Shown here: piece by piece, positions 21,555-30,941 of the stretch
Layout: each line of letters opens with the position of its first letter
Numbering within the stretch: the stretch's first letter is position 1
NCBI RefSeq assembly: GCF_022346615.1
Contig: NZ_JAKRNS010000010.1
Span: forward strand, 54,830-118,829
From: Staphylococcus sp. ACRSN
GTDB lineage: Bacteria > Bacillota > Bacilli > Staphylococcales > Staphylococcaceae
DNA: 64,000 nt
Direction of reading: 5' to 3'
Notes under the pieces: model-generated
Seen by the model: the letters and a program-made list of their open reading frames with translations, nothing else
Databases searched by the model: none
Told to the model about the DNA's origin: nothing
Translations under genes and position numbers: made by a program

Positions 21555-22272
21555 AATTGACCCCTCTTAAAATATTAATATCTTCAAAACTATTCTGTTG
21601 TTCGATATTGACTAATCCAGACTTTGACATTTCCAATATCGCTAAGAAATGTGTTACAACCATTTCAATTGGTTCTGAAAAATTGAATAGGCTAAAGAAA
21701 TTAAATGACGACTGCTGTTGTAAACGTTCATTTACTTGTGACGTAGCTTGTTGAATTGTAAAAGTTTCTTTTTTTATTTCAACAGTTTTTGGTGTATTAA
21801 ACTCCACTCGATTTTTGACCTTTTGATAAGCAATAATCAATTCAGTTAAATCAATTGTATTATCGGGACTCATTCGCTCATTCGTTTCTAAATGAGATAA
21901 ATCTGTGGGGTGCTTTGAATAAAAGGAAGCACGTTCTTCTTTTTTTTCATTCAACAATTCAGTATATTCTTTATAGTTTTGATATTCTATCAATCTACCT
22001 ACTAACTCTTCACGTGGATCATCATCTATTGTTTCGTCGGTTTCTTGTTGTGGTAATAACATCTTACTTTTAATCATTAATAACTCAGAAGCCATAACTA
22101 AATATTCGCTTGCGACATTTATTTCTAAAGAATTCATTGCATGTATATATTGCATATATTGTTCCGTTAAAGATTTCATAGGAATATCATATATATCTAT
22201 TTCGAATTTTTGTATAAGATGCAATAATAAATCTAAAGGTCCGTTAAAAGCATCTAATTTTACTTCATACAT
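21541..22272 (-). CDS. scpA: Segregation and condensation protein A
   Basis: Kleisin subunit that bridges the SMC heads in the condensin complex. The N-terminal signature is [20 protein letters not shown], and the C-terminal helix region ([20 protein letters not shown]) matches the family. The start is the ATG at 22272 after GAGGT, giving 243 residues; the 13 upstream codons are rejected. It overlaps scpB by 14 bases. The start faces the divergent DUF309 gene across about 92 bases. Confidence 0.97.
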   Translation of the reverse strand: MYEVKLDAFNGPLDLLLHLIQKFEIDIYDIPMKSLTEQYMQYIHAMNSLEINVASEYLVMASELLMIKSKMLLPQQETDETIDDDPREELVGRLIEYQNYKEYTELLNEKKEERASFYSKHPTDLSHLETNERMSPDNTIDLTELIIAYQKVKNRVEFNTPKTVEIKKETFTIQQATSQVNERLQQQSSFNFFSLFNFSEPIEMVVTHFLAILEMSKSGLVNIEQQNSFEDINILRGVNYGIG

Positions 22273-22364
22273 TTTATCTACCTCATATAGCAAGTTAAGT
22301 GCGTATTTCACTAAAATATTATAGCATGTTTACTATAAACATTTAAATTTGGAGCGGTTTTTAT

Positions 22365-22874
22365 ATGGAAAAAGCATTACAATCTTTTTATTATCAATTT
22401 CACACTGAACAGCATTATTTTTTATGTCATGATATTTTAGAAGATGCATGGAAAGAAAATCCAAACTTTACAAAGCAAGATGCGGTTGTCAGTTTGATAT
22501 TATTGGCTACAGGTTGTTATCACTATCGTCGAAATAACTTTAAAGGAGCAGTGACCTCATTTAATAGAGCATTAATCGTTATTAGAAATAGTTCAGATTG
22601 GCACACACTTGGGTTGGAGATTCATGAATATATAGCTCTGTTGAGAGAATTGAAATCATTAGCATCTCTAGGTCAACCTTTTAGTCCAGTTAATTTACCA
22701 CTTTCTGAACATGTGCTCAAAGAGATAAAAACAACGTATCCAAACTTTAACTTTAATAAAAATATGATTACGAATAGTTATATTGTAAATCATCATTTAG
22801 AAAGAGATCGTTCAGAAGTTGATAACGCAAGAGAAAAAGCGTTATTAGCAAGACAATTTAAAAGAGAGCGTTGA
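22365..22874 (+). CDS. DUF309 domain protein
   Basis: A 169-residue protein of unknown function with the DUF309 signature FHTEQHYFLCHDILEDAWK near residues 11-30, followed by the helix pair typical of that family (LILLATGCYHYRRNNFKGA). The conserved His/Cys/His/Glu residues suggest a metal or ligand site, but no reaction is established. GGAGCGG precedes the ATG. It is divergent from scpA and converges on xerD across a hairpin. Confidence 0.85.
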   Translation: MEKALQSFYYQFHTEQHYFLCHDILEDAWKENPNFTKQDAVVSLILLATGCYHYRRNNFKGAVTSFNRALIVIRNSSDWHTLGLEIHEYIALLRELKSLASLGQPFSPVNLPLSEHVLKEIKTTYPNFNFNKNMITNSYIVNHHLERDRSEVDNAREKALLARQFKRER

Positions 22875-22910
22875 ACAATTAATATTCACTGCAGTTCTCT
22901 TTAGACATTA

Positions 22911-22952
22911 AAACACAGATTAGTTCATTTGATGATAAACTAATCTGTGTTT
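22911..22952. terminator. Terminator between the DUF309 gene and xerD
   Basis: Fifteen-base arms AAACACAGATTAGTT and AACTAATCTGTGTTT. The hairpin reaches into the xerD stop codon at 22951. Confidence 0.82.
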
Positions 22953-23838
22953 ATGCACGTGGATGAAATTCGTTATACATTTTACGGATTTGAGATTTTG
23001 AAACATGTGTATATAGCTGGGTAGTAGAAATATCAGAGTGTCCTAACATTTCTTGCACTGCCCTTAAATCAGCACCGTTTTCAAGTAAATGGGTTGCGAA
23101 CGAATGTCTCAACGTATGTGGTGTCAAAGTTTTGTTTATGTTTGCTTTAATGCCGTTTTGTTTTATCATTTTCCAGATGGCTTGTCTTGACAAAGGTTTA
23201 CCATGCATATTTAAAAATAAAACAGATGTTACGGTTTTTTTTAATAATTGAGGACGTACTGTTTCAATATATGTAGATAAATAGTCAATGACAGCTTCAC
23301 CTAATGGAACAATGCGTTCTTTATTCCCTTTTCCGAATACTTTTACAAAGCCCATAATTAAATTCACATCATCTATTTCAATATGAATTAATTCTGAAAC
23401 CCTCATACCAGTTGCATATAATAGCTCAAGCATTGTTCTGTCCCGATAACCATTATTTTTTGATAAATCTGGCGTTTCCAACAATGCAAGGACTTCATTG
23501 ACTTCTAGTACATCAGGTAACTTTTTATCATATTTTGGTGTTTCTATTAAAACAGTAGGATCTTTTGCTGCATACTTTTCCCTAAGTGCGAATTGATGAA
23601 AACTACGTACTGTAGAGACAAAACGTGCGAGTGACTTTGAAGATGCACCTTCATCTTGTAATGTGCCAAGGCACTGTTGGATGGTCTGCCTATCTACAAA
23701 GTCGATATGACTAACCTTATTTTCTTCTAAAAAAGTTGCATATTTTGTTAAATCACGTTTATAAGCACCAATCGTATTTGTACTTAAACCTTTTTCTAAT
23801 TGAATAAATCTTAAAAACTCTTCGATTATTGTCTGCAT
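22951..23838 (-). CDS. xerD: Site-specific tyrosine recombinase XerD
   Basis: Recombinase that, with XerC, resolves chromosome dimers at dif. All catalytic residues are in place: Arg146 (ATGMRVSEL), Lys170, His241 and Arg244 (HTLRHSFATHLL), His267 (LGHSDISTTQLYTHV) and Tyr276. Length 295 is standard and an N-terminal SAM-like core-binding domain is present. It sits next to fur, as in S. aureus and with no mobile-element context, which favours the housekeeping role. Confidence 0.97.
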   Translation of the reverse strand: MQTIIEEFLRFIQLEKGLSTNTIGAYKRDLTKYATFLEENKVSHIDFVDRQTIQQCLGTLQDEGASSKSLARFVSTVRSFHQFALREKYAAKDPTVLIETPKYDKKLPDVLEVNEVLALLETPDLSKNNGYRDRTMLELLYATGMRVSELIHIEIDDVNLIMGFVKVFGKGNKERIVPLGEAVIDYLSTYIETVRPQLLKKTVTSVLFLNMHGKPLSRQAIWKMIKQNGIKANINKTLTPHTLRHSFATHLLENGADLRAVQEMLGHSDISTTQLYTHVSKSQIRKMYNEFHPRA

Positions 23839-23879
23839 TAAATCACCCCTAGATTTTAAATTAACAGGATGAAAATGGA

Positions 23880-24326
23880 TTATTTACCTTTAGCTTGGCA
23901 ATCTGAACATACACCATGAAATGTTAATCTATGGTCTAATATTCTAAAGTTAAAGTCACTTTCAACTTTTTCTTCTACTGCAGGTAATAAATCTTCTTCA
24001 ATTTCTTCAACCTTCCCACATTCCATACATACAAGATGGTGGTGGAAATGTTTAGCACCTTCTTTGCGTAAGTCAAAGCGGGCAACACCATCGCCAAAAT
24101 TGATTTTGTCTACTACTTTAAGTTCAGCTAATAATTCTAATGTTCTGTAAACAGTAGCTAATCCTATTTCTGGTGCTTTATCTTTTACTTTTAAATACAC
24201 ATCTTCAGCACTTAAATGGTCTTTCTCGTTTTCAATTAACACTCTTAATGTCGCTTCTCGCTGTGGAGTTAATTTGTATGATGATTGTTGTAATTGTTGC
24301 TTCACGCGATTTAATCGTTCTTCCAC
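23880..24326 (-). CDS. fur: Ferric uptake regulator Fur
   Basis: Fe(II)-dependent repressor of iron acquisition genes. Winged helix with LTPQREATLRVL and GLATVYRTLELL, then the metal-binding domain HFHHHLVCMECGK and two CxxC pairs (Cys100/103 and Cys140/143) for structural zinc. The start is GTG at 24326 with GGGGAGTGAGG before it, giving 148 residues. A near-perfect PerR box lies at 24343-24357, which fits the reported PerR control of fur in S. aureus. Confidence 0.95.
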   Translation of the reverse strand: MEERLNRVKQQLQQSSYKLTPQREATLRVLIENEKDHLSAEDVYLKVKDKAPEIGLATVYRTLELLAELKVVDKINFGDGVARFDLRKEGAKHFHHHLVCMECGKVEEIEEDLLPAVEEKVESDFNFRILDHRLTFHGVCSDCQAKGK

Positions 24327-24342
24327 GGAAGCCTCACTCCCC

Positions 24343-24357
24343 TACTAATAATTATAA
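24343..24357 (-). promoter_or_regulatory. PerR-type operator before fur
   Basis: The minus strand reads TTATAATTATTAGTA, matching 13 of 15 bases of the Bacillus/Staphylococcus PerR box TTATAATNATTATAA. It lies 17 bases before the fur start codon. Confidence 0.65.
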
Positions 24358-24429
24358 TCATTTTAATTTACAATATGATACATATATAAAATACCAGTAA
24401 TTGATAAAATTAGCAAGTATATGCGAATC

Positions 24430-24972
24430 TTATTTATAATCATTATAATTAAGTAAAAAATGTTGTAATGCTATAATTGTTTTAGCATCTTCTAATTCTC
24501 CACTTTGTAATAAACTTTTTATATCATTTATTTTTACATTTTCTAAGACAATAAATTCATCTTCATCAAGATTCATTTGACCAATTTTTAAATCTTTAGC
24601 AAAATAAATTGAAATTTTTTCATTTGAAAAGCCTGGCGAACCATACATTTCAGTAATCAGTTCTAATCGCTCTGCAATATAACCAGTTTCTTCTTCTAAT
24701 TCTCGTTTTGCCGCTTCCTCACGATCTTCTCCTTGTTCCAATTTACCTGCTGGTATTTCTAACATTGTTTTTTCAGCCGGTTTCCGAAATTGTCTTACTA
24801 ATATAATTTCATTATCAGGTGTTAAAGCGCAAACAGCTACAGCACCATTATGATAGACTAATTCTCTTTTTGATTTCTGACCATCTGGTAGCGTCACATC
24901 ATGTACCTCTAAGTTTATGATTTTACCATTGTATATTTCTTCTTTATGTATCGTTTTTTCATATAATTCCAT
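24430..24972 (-). CDS. nudF: Nudix ADP-ribose pyrophosphatase
   Basis: Hydrolyses ADP-ribose to AMP and ribose-5-phosphate, clearing a reactive sugar nucleotide. The Nudix box is complete: GKLEQGEDREEAAKREL followed by EEETGY, with the ADP-ribose class proline downstream (MYGSPGFSNEKI). The start is the ATG at 24972 (MELYEKTIH), with AAAGGAAC upstream; a GTG three codons earlier is less likely. Length 180. A monocistronic unit between fur and a divergent aldo/keto reductase. Confidence 0.93.
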   Translation of the reverse strand: MELYEKTIHKEEIYNGKIINLEVHDVTLPDGQKSKRELVYHNGAVAVCALTPDNEIILVRQFRKPAEKTMLEIPAGKLEQGEDREEAAKRELEEETGYIAERLELITEMYGSPGFSNEKISIYFAKDLKIGQMNLDEDEFIVLENVKINDIKSLLQSGELEDAKTIIALQHFLLNYNDYK

Positions 24973-25185
24973 TATAATCACGTTCCTTTTATTTTAAGTA
25001 AGTACCTGTTAAGATAATATTCGTTAGTGGGAATGACTCATTGTTAAGTTAACTATTACTATTTGTTAAAGTTACTCACACATGAGTTGAACTATTTTCA
25101 ATGTTTGAATGTTTTCCTCACGTAACTGAAGTGAATTTTGTAAGATTTAGATTCTATCATTTAGTGTATCGAAAGGAGCAAGAAC

Positions 25186-26100
25186 ATGCAAAAGAATGTC
25201 TTAAAAAGTGGTTTGGAAATTTCAGAGGTTGGACTAGGATGTATGAGTCTAGGCACAGATATTGTTAAAGCAGAACCAATTATTGATAGAGCCATTGAAC
25301 ATGGCATTACCTATTTTGATACAGCTGATATGTATGATAAAGGTATCAATGAAAAAATTGTTGGCAAGACCTTGAAGAAATATCAAAGTCGTGAAGATAT
25401 CGTGATTGGTACAAAAGTTGGTAATCATTTAAAAGATGATGGTACAACATTTTGGGATCCTTCCAAAAAACATATAAAATCAGCAATTAAATCATCACTT
25501 AAAAATTTGGGTTTGGATTATTTAGACTTGTATCAGCTACATGGAGGTACTATCGACGATCCTTTAGATGAAACAATAAGTGCATTTGAAGAGCTAAAAC
25601 AAGAAGGCTTAGTACGAGCATATGGTATCTCTTCTATTCGACCAAATGTAATAAAATATTACTTGGAGCACAGTAATATAGAAACAATCATGAATCAATT
25701 TAACTTAATAGATAATAGAGTGGAATCATTGCTAGATGAAATTCACTCAAACAAAGTTAAGATACTTGCTAGAGGCCCGGTTTTCAAAGGATTATTGACA
25801 GCAAAAAGTAATCAAATATTAGATGATAAATTTGAGGATGGTATATTTGATTATAGTTACCAAACACTTGGTGAAACAATTGCTTCGGTTAAAGAAATTG
25901 AAAGTAACCTAACTGCGCTTTCCTTTAATTATCTAAGTTCACAAGATGCATTAGGTTCTATCATTGTTGGAGCAAGTAGTGTTGAACAATTAGATGAAAA
26001 CATTAAAAATTATAATCTATCGGCAGAGATTGGTTTCGAAACATTAAAAGCTGCTCGTGGTAGAGTGAAAAACTTAGAATATACGCAACATCTTAATTAA
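25186..26100 (+). CDS. Aldo/keto reductase
   Basis: NADPH-dependent oxidoreductase with a TIM-barrel fold. The catalytic tetrad is visible: Asp45 and Tyr50 in FDTADMYDKG, Lys77 in IGTKVGNH and His119 in YQLHGG. Length 304. The substrate cannot be read from sequence; general aldehyde or ketone detoxification is the usual inference. AAAGGAG precedes the ATG. Single gene, ended by a hairpin at 26113-26180 and convergent with a short-chain dehydrogenase. Confidence 0.9.
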   Translation: MQKNVLKSGLEISEVGLGCMSLGTDIVKAEPIIDRAIEHGITYFDTADMYDKGINEKIVGKTLKKYQSREDIVIGTKVGNHLKDDGTTFWDPSKKHIKSAIKSSLKNLGLDYLDLYQLHGGTIDDPLDETISAFEELKQEGLVRAYGISSIRPNVIKYYLEHSNIETIMNQFNLIDNRVESLLDEIHSNKVKILARGPVFKGLLTAKSNQILDDKFEDGIFDYSYQTLGETIASVKEIESNLTALSFNYLSSQDALGSIIVGASSVEQLDENIKNYNLSAEIGFETLKAARGRVKNLEYTQHLN

Positions 26101-26112
26101 ATATAAAGTTAG

Positions 26113-26180
26113 AGAGTTAATAACAACCTGCAAACAAAATGCAATATTTTGTGATTATGCATGGTCAGTCTATTAACTCT
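26113..26180 (+). terminator. Probable terminator after the aldo/keto reductase gene
   Basis: Ten-base arms AGAGTTAATA and TATTAACTCT with a long loop, then TTTTT on the plus strand only. Confidence 0.55.
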
Positions 26181-26194
26181 TTTTAAATTCTAAT

Positions 26195-26953
26195 TTAAGA
26201 TTTGTTTTTAAATAGTTTGGTAAAATGTTGTTCAAAAAACCTTGGTGCGATTTGATAGAACTTAAGCATAACAAACATCCATTTTGGTTGATTGATTTCA
26301 TCTTGTTTTGTTATTATCCCTTTTATTATTTTTTTAGCTAATTCATCTGCATTTAGCATGATTTTTCTGTATTTATTAGCATAATTGTTGGATGGATCAG
26401 CTTTTTTATGAAATGGTGTGTCTATAGGGCCGGTATTAACAGTCAAAATGTGATAATTTGGGCATTCAATTCGAAGTGCGTTTAATGTTTGATAAAATGC
26501 AGCTTTCGATGCACCATAATGTGCTGCACTGGCTTGTGTCACAAATGCCGCTTGGCTACTAATTCCGATAATTGATGGATAGTTTGTTAGATATGGTTTT
26601 AATATTTCTAATAATATATTGAAATGAATTACATTTAATTGATATGTTTCTAACATTTCTTTTGAAGTATGATGCGCTATAGTTTTGAAGTATCCAAGAC
26701 CAGAGCAATAAATTAGTCCGTCAAATTTTTGTGATTTTAATTGCTTTGTAATATTATAAATCGCTTCAGTAGATTGTAAATCACATTGTATAATAGATAA
26801 ATGTGACATCCCATATTTTTCTATTACATCCTTTAGTTTTTCAGAGTTACGAACTAAAACAGTTACATTAACTTTCTTAGCTAATAATTGTTTGAGTATG
26901 GATTTACCTAATCCACTTGTACTCCCTGTTAATATAAAATGTTTCCCTATCAT
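26195..26953 (-). CDS. Short-chain dehydrogenase/reductase
   Basis: NAD(P)-dependent SDR. Cofactor motif TGSTSGLG at residues 9-16 and the catalytic Ser (IIGISSQ, 132-133), Tyr146 and Lys150 (YGASK). Length 252 after starting at the ATG at 26953; the upstream GTG (26962) overlaps the AGGTG ribosome site. The substrate is unknown. Its promoter region holds a perfect PerR-type box over a TATAAT -10 (26978-27015), which suggests induction by peroxide or metal limitation. It is divergent from proC. Confidence 0.9.
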   Translation of the reverse strand: MIGKHFILTGSTSGLGKSILKQLLAKKVNVTVLVRNSEKLKDVIEKYGMSHLSIIQCDLQSTEAIYNITKQLKSQKFDGLIYCSGLGYFKTIAHHTSKEMLETYQLNVIHFNILLEILKPYLTNYPSIIGISSQAAFVTQASAAHYGASKAAFYQTLNALRIECPNYHILTVNTGPIDTPFHKKADPSNNYANKYRKIMLNADELAKKIIKGIITKQDEINQPKWMFVMLKFYQIAPRFFEQHFTKLFKNKS

Positions 26954-26977
26954 ACGTTTCACCTATCCAATTTGATT

Positions 26978-26992
26978 TTATAATTATTATAA
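26978..26992. promoter_or_regulatory. Perfect PerR-type box
   Basis: TTATAATTATTATAA, a full match to the PerR consensus and a palindrome apart from its central base. It lies 25 bases before the SDR start codon and 104 before proC. Confidence 0.75.
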
Positions 26993-27015
26993 ATGATTAT
27001 AATATTTTTTGTCAT
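26986..27015 (-). promoter_or_regulatory. Promoter of the short-chain dehydrogenase gene
   Basis: On the minus strand -35 ATGACA (27010-27015), an 18-base spacer and -10 TATAAT (26986-26991). The -10 lies inside the PerR-type box, so a bound repressor would block RNA polymerase. Confidence 0.6.
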
Positions 27016-27095
27016 TAATATAATGAAATAATTAGCCATAATTCTAATGTATGTTACTATGGTTACATAAAACAAAGAGGAAGTGGGAATTTTAC

Positions 27096-27911
27096 ATGAA
27101 ACTTGTATTTTATGGTGCCGGCAATATGGCTCATGCTATCTTTACAGGAATCGTTAATTCAAAAGTAATTGATTCAAATGATATTTATTTAACCAATCGT
27201 TCTAATGAAGAAGCTTTAAAATCATATGCCGACGAATTAGGTGTCAATTACAGCTATGATGACGAAGCATTATTAAAAGAAGCGGATTACATTTTCTTAG
27301 GTACCAAACCTTATGATTTTGATAATTTAGCAGAACGTATCAAACCTTATGTTACAGACAGTAATAAATTCATCTCTATTATGGCAGGTCTGCCTATTAG
27401 TTATATAAGAGAAAAACTTAATACTGAAAATCCAGTCGCACGAATCATGCCCAACACAAATGCACACGTAGGTCATTCTGTGACAGGAATTAGTTTTTCA
27501 AATAATTTTGATCCCAAATCTAAAACTGAAGTAGATGATTTAATTAATTCTTTTGGTTCCGCTATAGAAGTGTCTGAAGATAACCTACATCAAGTGACTG
27601 CAATCACGGGAAGCGGCCCTGCATTTTTATATCATGTATTTGAACAATATGTTACTGCAGGTACAAGACTGGGATTAGAAAAATCACAAGTTGAAGAATC
27701 AATTCGTAACCTAATCATTGGTACAAGTAAAATGATAGAGCGTTCTGATTTAAGCATGGAACAATTACGAAAAAACATTACTTCTAAAGGCGGTACTACA
27801 CAAGCTGGTCTCAATGCCCTTTCAAAATATGATTTAGAAAGTATTTTCGAAGATTGTTTACGTGCAGCTGTCGATCGAAGTGTTGAATTATCAAATCAAG
27901 ATGAAGATTAA
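27096..27911 (+). CDS. proC: Pyrroline-5-carboxylate reductase
   Basis: Last step of proline synthesis, reducing pyrroline-5-carboxylate with NAD(P)H. Rossmann start MKLVFYGAGNMAHAI, then ITGSGPAFLYHVFEQ and the C-terminal signature TSKGGTTQAGLNAL. The start is the ATG at 27096 after GAGGAAGTGGG, giving 271 residues; 15 upstream codons are rejected. Single gene, ended by a strong hairpin shared with rnz. Confidence 0.97.
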   Translation: MKLVFYGAGNMAHAIFTGIVNSKVIDSNDIYLTNRSNEEALKSYADELGVNYSYDDEALLKEADYIFLGTKPYDFDNLAERIKPYVTDSNKFISIMAGLPISYIREKLNTENPVARIMPNTNAHVGHSVTGISFSNNFDPKSKTEVDDLINSFGSAIEVSEDNLHQVTAITGSGPAFLYHVFEQYVTAGTRLGLEKSQVEESIRNLIIGTSKMIERSDLSMEQLRKNITSKGGTTQAGLNALSKYDLESIFEDCLRAAVDRSVELSNQDED

Positions 27912-27980
27912 TCAAAATTTATAGCTCATGTTATTGTTTATAAAAAAGTACTATATATTATATGATTTAAAATTCAAATT

Positions 27981-28020
27981 AAAAAAGCGTTTCGACTGAG
28001 ATAATTCGAAACGCTTTTTT
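27981..28020. terminator. Bidirectional terminator between proC and rnz
   Basis: Fifteen-base arms AAAAAAGCGTTTCGA and TCGAAACGCTTTTTT, so both strands end in a T run. Confidence 0.9.
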
Positions 28021-28062
28021 TAAATTAATATTTTATAATCCACTGCATTAATGCGAAATACT

Positions 28063-28983
28063 TTAAAATGACCAACTATCAAAGTCTTTAACAAATTTAA
28101 ATGCAGGTGTATCTTCTTTTAACTTTAAATCTTCACTTATGTTTTCAACATCTTCTGTAGTATATCTATTACTAATATGTGTGATTAAACTATATTCAAC
28201 ATTTGCCTCACGAACCAGCTCAAAAACATCATCGATATGACTATGATGATAACTATTTGCCAATTGCTTTTCACCTTCAATATAAGTGCTTTCATGCACC
28301 ATTACTGTTGCATTACGAGCGATAAGTAATTCATTCTTACAAGGCATTGTGTCGCCAAATATTGCAGCTATAGGGCCAGGCTTAGCATCGCCTTTAAACT
28401 GGCTAGATTCATATATAGTACCATTATATTCGAATGTTTCGTTGTTTTTAACTTCTTGATACTTAGGCCCTGGTTCTAAACCGATGGCTTTCAAAGCTTG
28501 AACATCAATCTTGCCCTGTGTAGAAGGCGCTTCTACTCTATATCCAAATGATGTTATACCATGATTTAACATATGTGCCTCAACATTAAAACCATCATGT
28601 TGATAAGATAAATGATTTTCGATTTCTATGTATGTGATTGGATAATTAAGTCTTGATTCTGATAATTTTAATGTCGTTTCAATAAATGCTTTAATACCTT
28701 TCGGACCTATGACAGTTAATGGTAAACCCTCACCACCTTGAAACGAACGGCTAGATAGCAATCCAGGCAATCCAAAAATATGGTCGCCGTGCATATGCGT
28801 AATAAAAATATGATTTACTTTACCTAATTTAATTGAATGATGAAGTATTTGGTGTTGTGTGGCTTCACCCACATCAAATAACCATATATTATTTGAATAA
28901 GGTTCTAGGTTAAGTGCAATGGCTTGTGTATTTCTTTCCTTTGTTGGCAGACCCGCACTTGTGCCGAAAAATGTGATTTCCAT
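28063..28983 (-). CDS. rnz: Ribonuclease Z
   Basis: Zinc endonuclease of the metallo-beta-lactamase fold that trims the 3' ends of tRNA precursors lacking an encoded CCA. The metal motif HMHGDH is at residues 63-68, with further ligands in MLNHG, IFGDTM and ITHISNRY. Length 306 matches the long-exosite bacterial enzyme. AGAGGAGG precedes the ATG. Divergent from zwf. Confidence 0.97.
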   Translation of the reverse strand: MEITFFGTSAGLPTKERNTQAIALNLEPYSNNIWLFDVGEATQHQILHHSIKLGKVNHIFITHMHGDHIFGLPGLLSSRSFQGGEGLPLTVIGPKGIKAFIETTLKLSESRLNYPITYIEIENHLSYQHDGFNVEAHMLNHGITSFGYRVEAPSTQGKIDVQALKAIGLEPGPKYQEVKNNETFEYNGTIYESSQFKGDAKPGPIAAIFGDTMPCKNELLIARNATVMVHESTYIEGEKQLANSYHHSHIDDVFELVREANVEYSLITHISNRYTTEDVENISEDLKLKEDTPAFKFVKDFDSWSF

Positions 28984-29134
28984 GCATATGCCTCCTCTTC
29001 TTGTTCACATTCTATCATAGAAGAGATAAAAAAATATAATAATTTTTGAATGCTTTTAAGCAAAAATGTATGAACATTGTTAATTATTGGTCTATAATGA
29101 AAACAGATTTATAAAAAGAATTGAGGTTTTGAAC

Positions 29135-30619
29135 TTGAATACTAGAAATAAAGACATTCCATGCTTAATAACTATCTTTGGAGCAACTGGTGATCTAAGT
29201 CACAGAAAATTATTTCCATCATTATTCCATTTGTACCAACAAGATAACTTAAACGAACAAATTGCCATAATTGGAATAGGAAGAAGAGAATTAACGAATG
29301 ATGATTTCCGTAGTCAAGTGAAATCGTCAATTCAAGAACACGTAAAAGATACAAAACATCTCGATAAATTTATGGAACATGTTTTTTATCATAAACATGA
29401 TGTTAGTGATGAAGCGAGCTATCAGTCATTACTAGAAGTTAGTAATAACTTAGATAATGAATTCAATTTACAAGGTAATAGATTGTTCTATCTTGCAATG
29501 GCTCCTAATTTCTTTGGTGTAATTTCTGATTACTTAAAATCTTCAGGCTTAACTGACACTTCTGGATTTAAACGTTTGGTTATTGAAAAACCTTTCGGTA
29601 CAGATTTAGAGTCTGCAGAAAAATTAAATGAACAATTGCGTCGTTCATTTAAAGAAGAAGAAATTTATCGTATTGACCACTATCTTGGTAAAGATATGGT
29701 ACAAAATATCGAAGTGTTGAGATTTGCTAATGCTATGTTCGAACCTTTATGGAACAATAAATATATATCTAATATACAAGTCACTTCATCAGAGGTATTA
29801 GGCGTTGAAGATCGAGGCGGTTATTATGAATCAAGTGGTGCCCTTAAAGATATGGTACAAAATCATATGTTACAAATGGTAGCATTACTTGCAATGGAAG
29901 CTCCTATTAGCTTGAATAGTGCTGATATCAGAGCTGAAAAAGTTAAAGTATTAAAATCGTTACGTAAATTAGAAGCCGAAGAAGTTCGTCATAATTTTGT
30001 TCGTGGACAATATGATGAAGGTGTCATTGAAGGTCAAAATGTTAAGCGCTATAGAGACGAAGATCGTGTAGCTAGTGATTCAACAACGCCTACATTCGTT
30101 TCTGGTAAATTAACAATTGATAATTTCCGTTGGGCAGGCGTTCCTTTCTATATTAGAACGGGTAAACGCATGAAGAGTAAAACAATTCAAGTTGTAGTTG
30201 AATTTAAAGAAGTACCGTTAAACCTATATTATGAAACAGATAAGAAATTAGATTCTAATTTACTTGTTATTAATATTCAACCTAACGAAGGGGTTTCTCT
30301 GCATTTAAATGCTAAGAAAAATGTACAAGGTATTGAAACTGAACCAGTTCAATTGTCCTATGCAATGAGTGCTCAAGATAAAATGAACACTGTTGATGCA
30401 TATGAAAATCTATTATTTGACTGCTTGAACGGTGATGCAACGAACTTTACACATTGGGAAGAATTGAAATCTACTTGGAAATTTGTAGATGCAATACAAG
30501 AAGAATGGAATCAAAATGAACCTGAATTCCCAAATTACAAATCTGGTTCAAATGGCCCACTTGAAAGTGATTTATTACTAAGTAGAGATGGATTCCATTG
30601 GTGGGACGATATACACTAA
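29135..30619 (+). CDS. zwf: Glucose-6-phosphate 1-dehydrogenase
   Basis: First enzyme of the oxidative pentose phosphate pathway, making NADPH. Nucleotide-binding block FGATGDLSHRKLFPSL, active-site RIDHYLGKDMVQN and substrate block YIRTGKRM. I place the start at the TTG at 29135: GAGGTT lies six bases before it and it gives 494 residues, the length I recall for S. aureus. The 16 codons upstream show no similarity. Single gene with a terminator. It works with gnd at 35-36.5 kb. Confidence 0.96.
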   Translation: MNTRNKDIPCLITIFGATGDLSHRKLFPSLFHLYQQDNLNEQIAIIGIGRRELTNDDFRSQVKSSIQEHVKDTKHLDKFMEHVFYHKHDVSDEASYQSLLEVSNNLDNEFNLQGNRLFYLAMAPNFFGVISDYLKSSGLTDTSGFKRLVIEKPFGTDLESAEKLNEQLRRSFKEEEIYRIDHYLGKDMVQNIEVLRFANAMFEPLWNNKYISNIQVTSSEVLGVEDRGGYYESSGALKDMVQNHMLQMVALLAMEAPISLNSADIRAEKVKVLKSLRKLEAEEVRHNFVRGQYDEGVIEGQNVKRYRDEDRVASDSTTPTFVSGKLTIDNFRWAGVPFYIRTGKRMKSKTIQVVVEFKEVPLNLYYETDKKLDSNLLVINIQPNEGVSLHLNAKKNVQGIETEPVQLSYAMSAQDKMNTVDAYENLLFDCLNGDATNFTHWEELKSTWKFVDAIQEEWNQNEPEFPNYKSGSNGPLESDLLLSRDGFHWWDDIH

Positions 30620-30668
30620 ATGCACTACAGAAGTATTAAGTAAGCAAAGTTAAATTTTATATATTCAC

Positions 30669-30700
30669 TGCAACTCAAATTTGAAATAATTTGAGTTGCA
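30669..30700 (+). terminator. Terminator after zwf
   Basis: Thirteen-base arms TGCAACTCAAATT and AATTTGAGTTGCA, then TTTTTT. Confidence 0.9.
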
Positions 30701-30907
30701 TTTTTTGTACATACAATCTTTCGATTATTGATACTTGTTTTTCTTAATTTTATGGTGATGTAAAATTACATACATGTTGTTACTTTTTTATTAACTTAGT
30801 TATGTGTTATGATTTACTCTATTGAGTGAGTTTATACATACTGTCCTTTTGAATTACATTTTACCCTATTTAAAATGTTTAAGATGTAACTCTATAAATA
30901 ATGATGT

Positions 30908-30941
30908 AAAATAAAAGTATTAAAGTTATTACTTTTATTTT
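30908..30941. repeat. Inverted repeat upstream of the AraC-type regulator gene
   Basis: Perfect 12-base arms AAAATAAAAGTA and TACTTTTATTTT with a 10-base loop, about 65 bases before the start codon. It may be an autoregulatory operator or a leader hairpin. Confidence 0.5.

Noticed and set aside
22907..22955. Possible small RNA at the DUF309/xerD junction
   Set aside because: The structure is a simple convergent terminator with matched arms; no separate promoter is seen.
22951..23838. Mobile-element integrase
   Set aside because: All residues and the neighbourhood fit housekeeping XerD; no att repeats or cargo genes lie around it.
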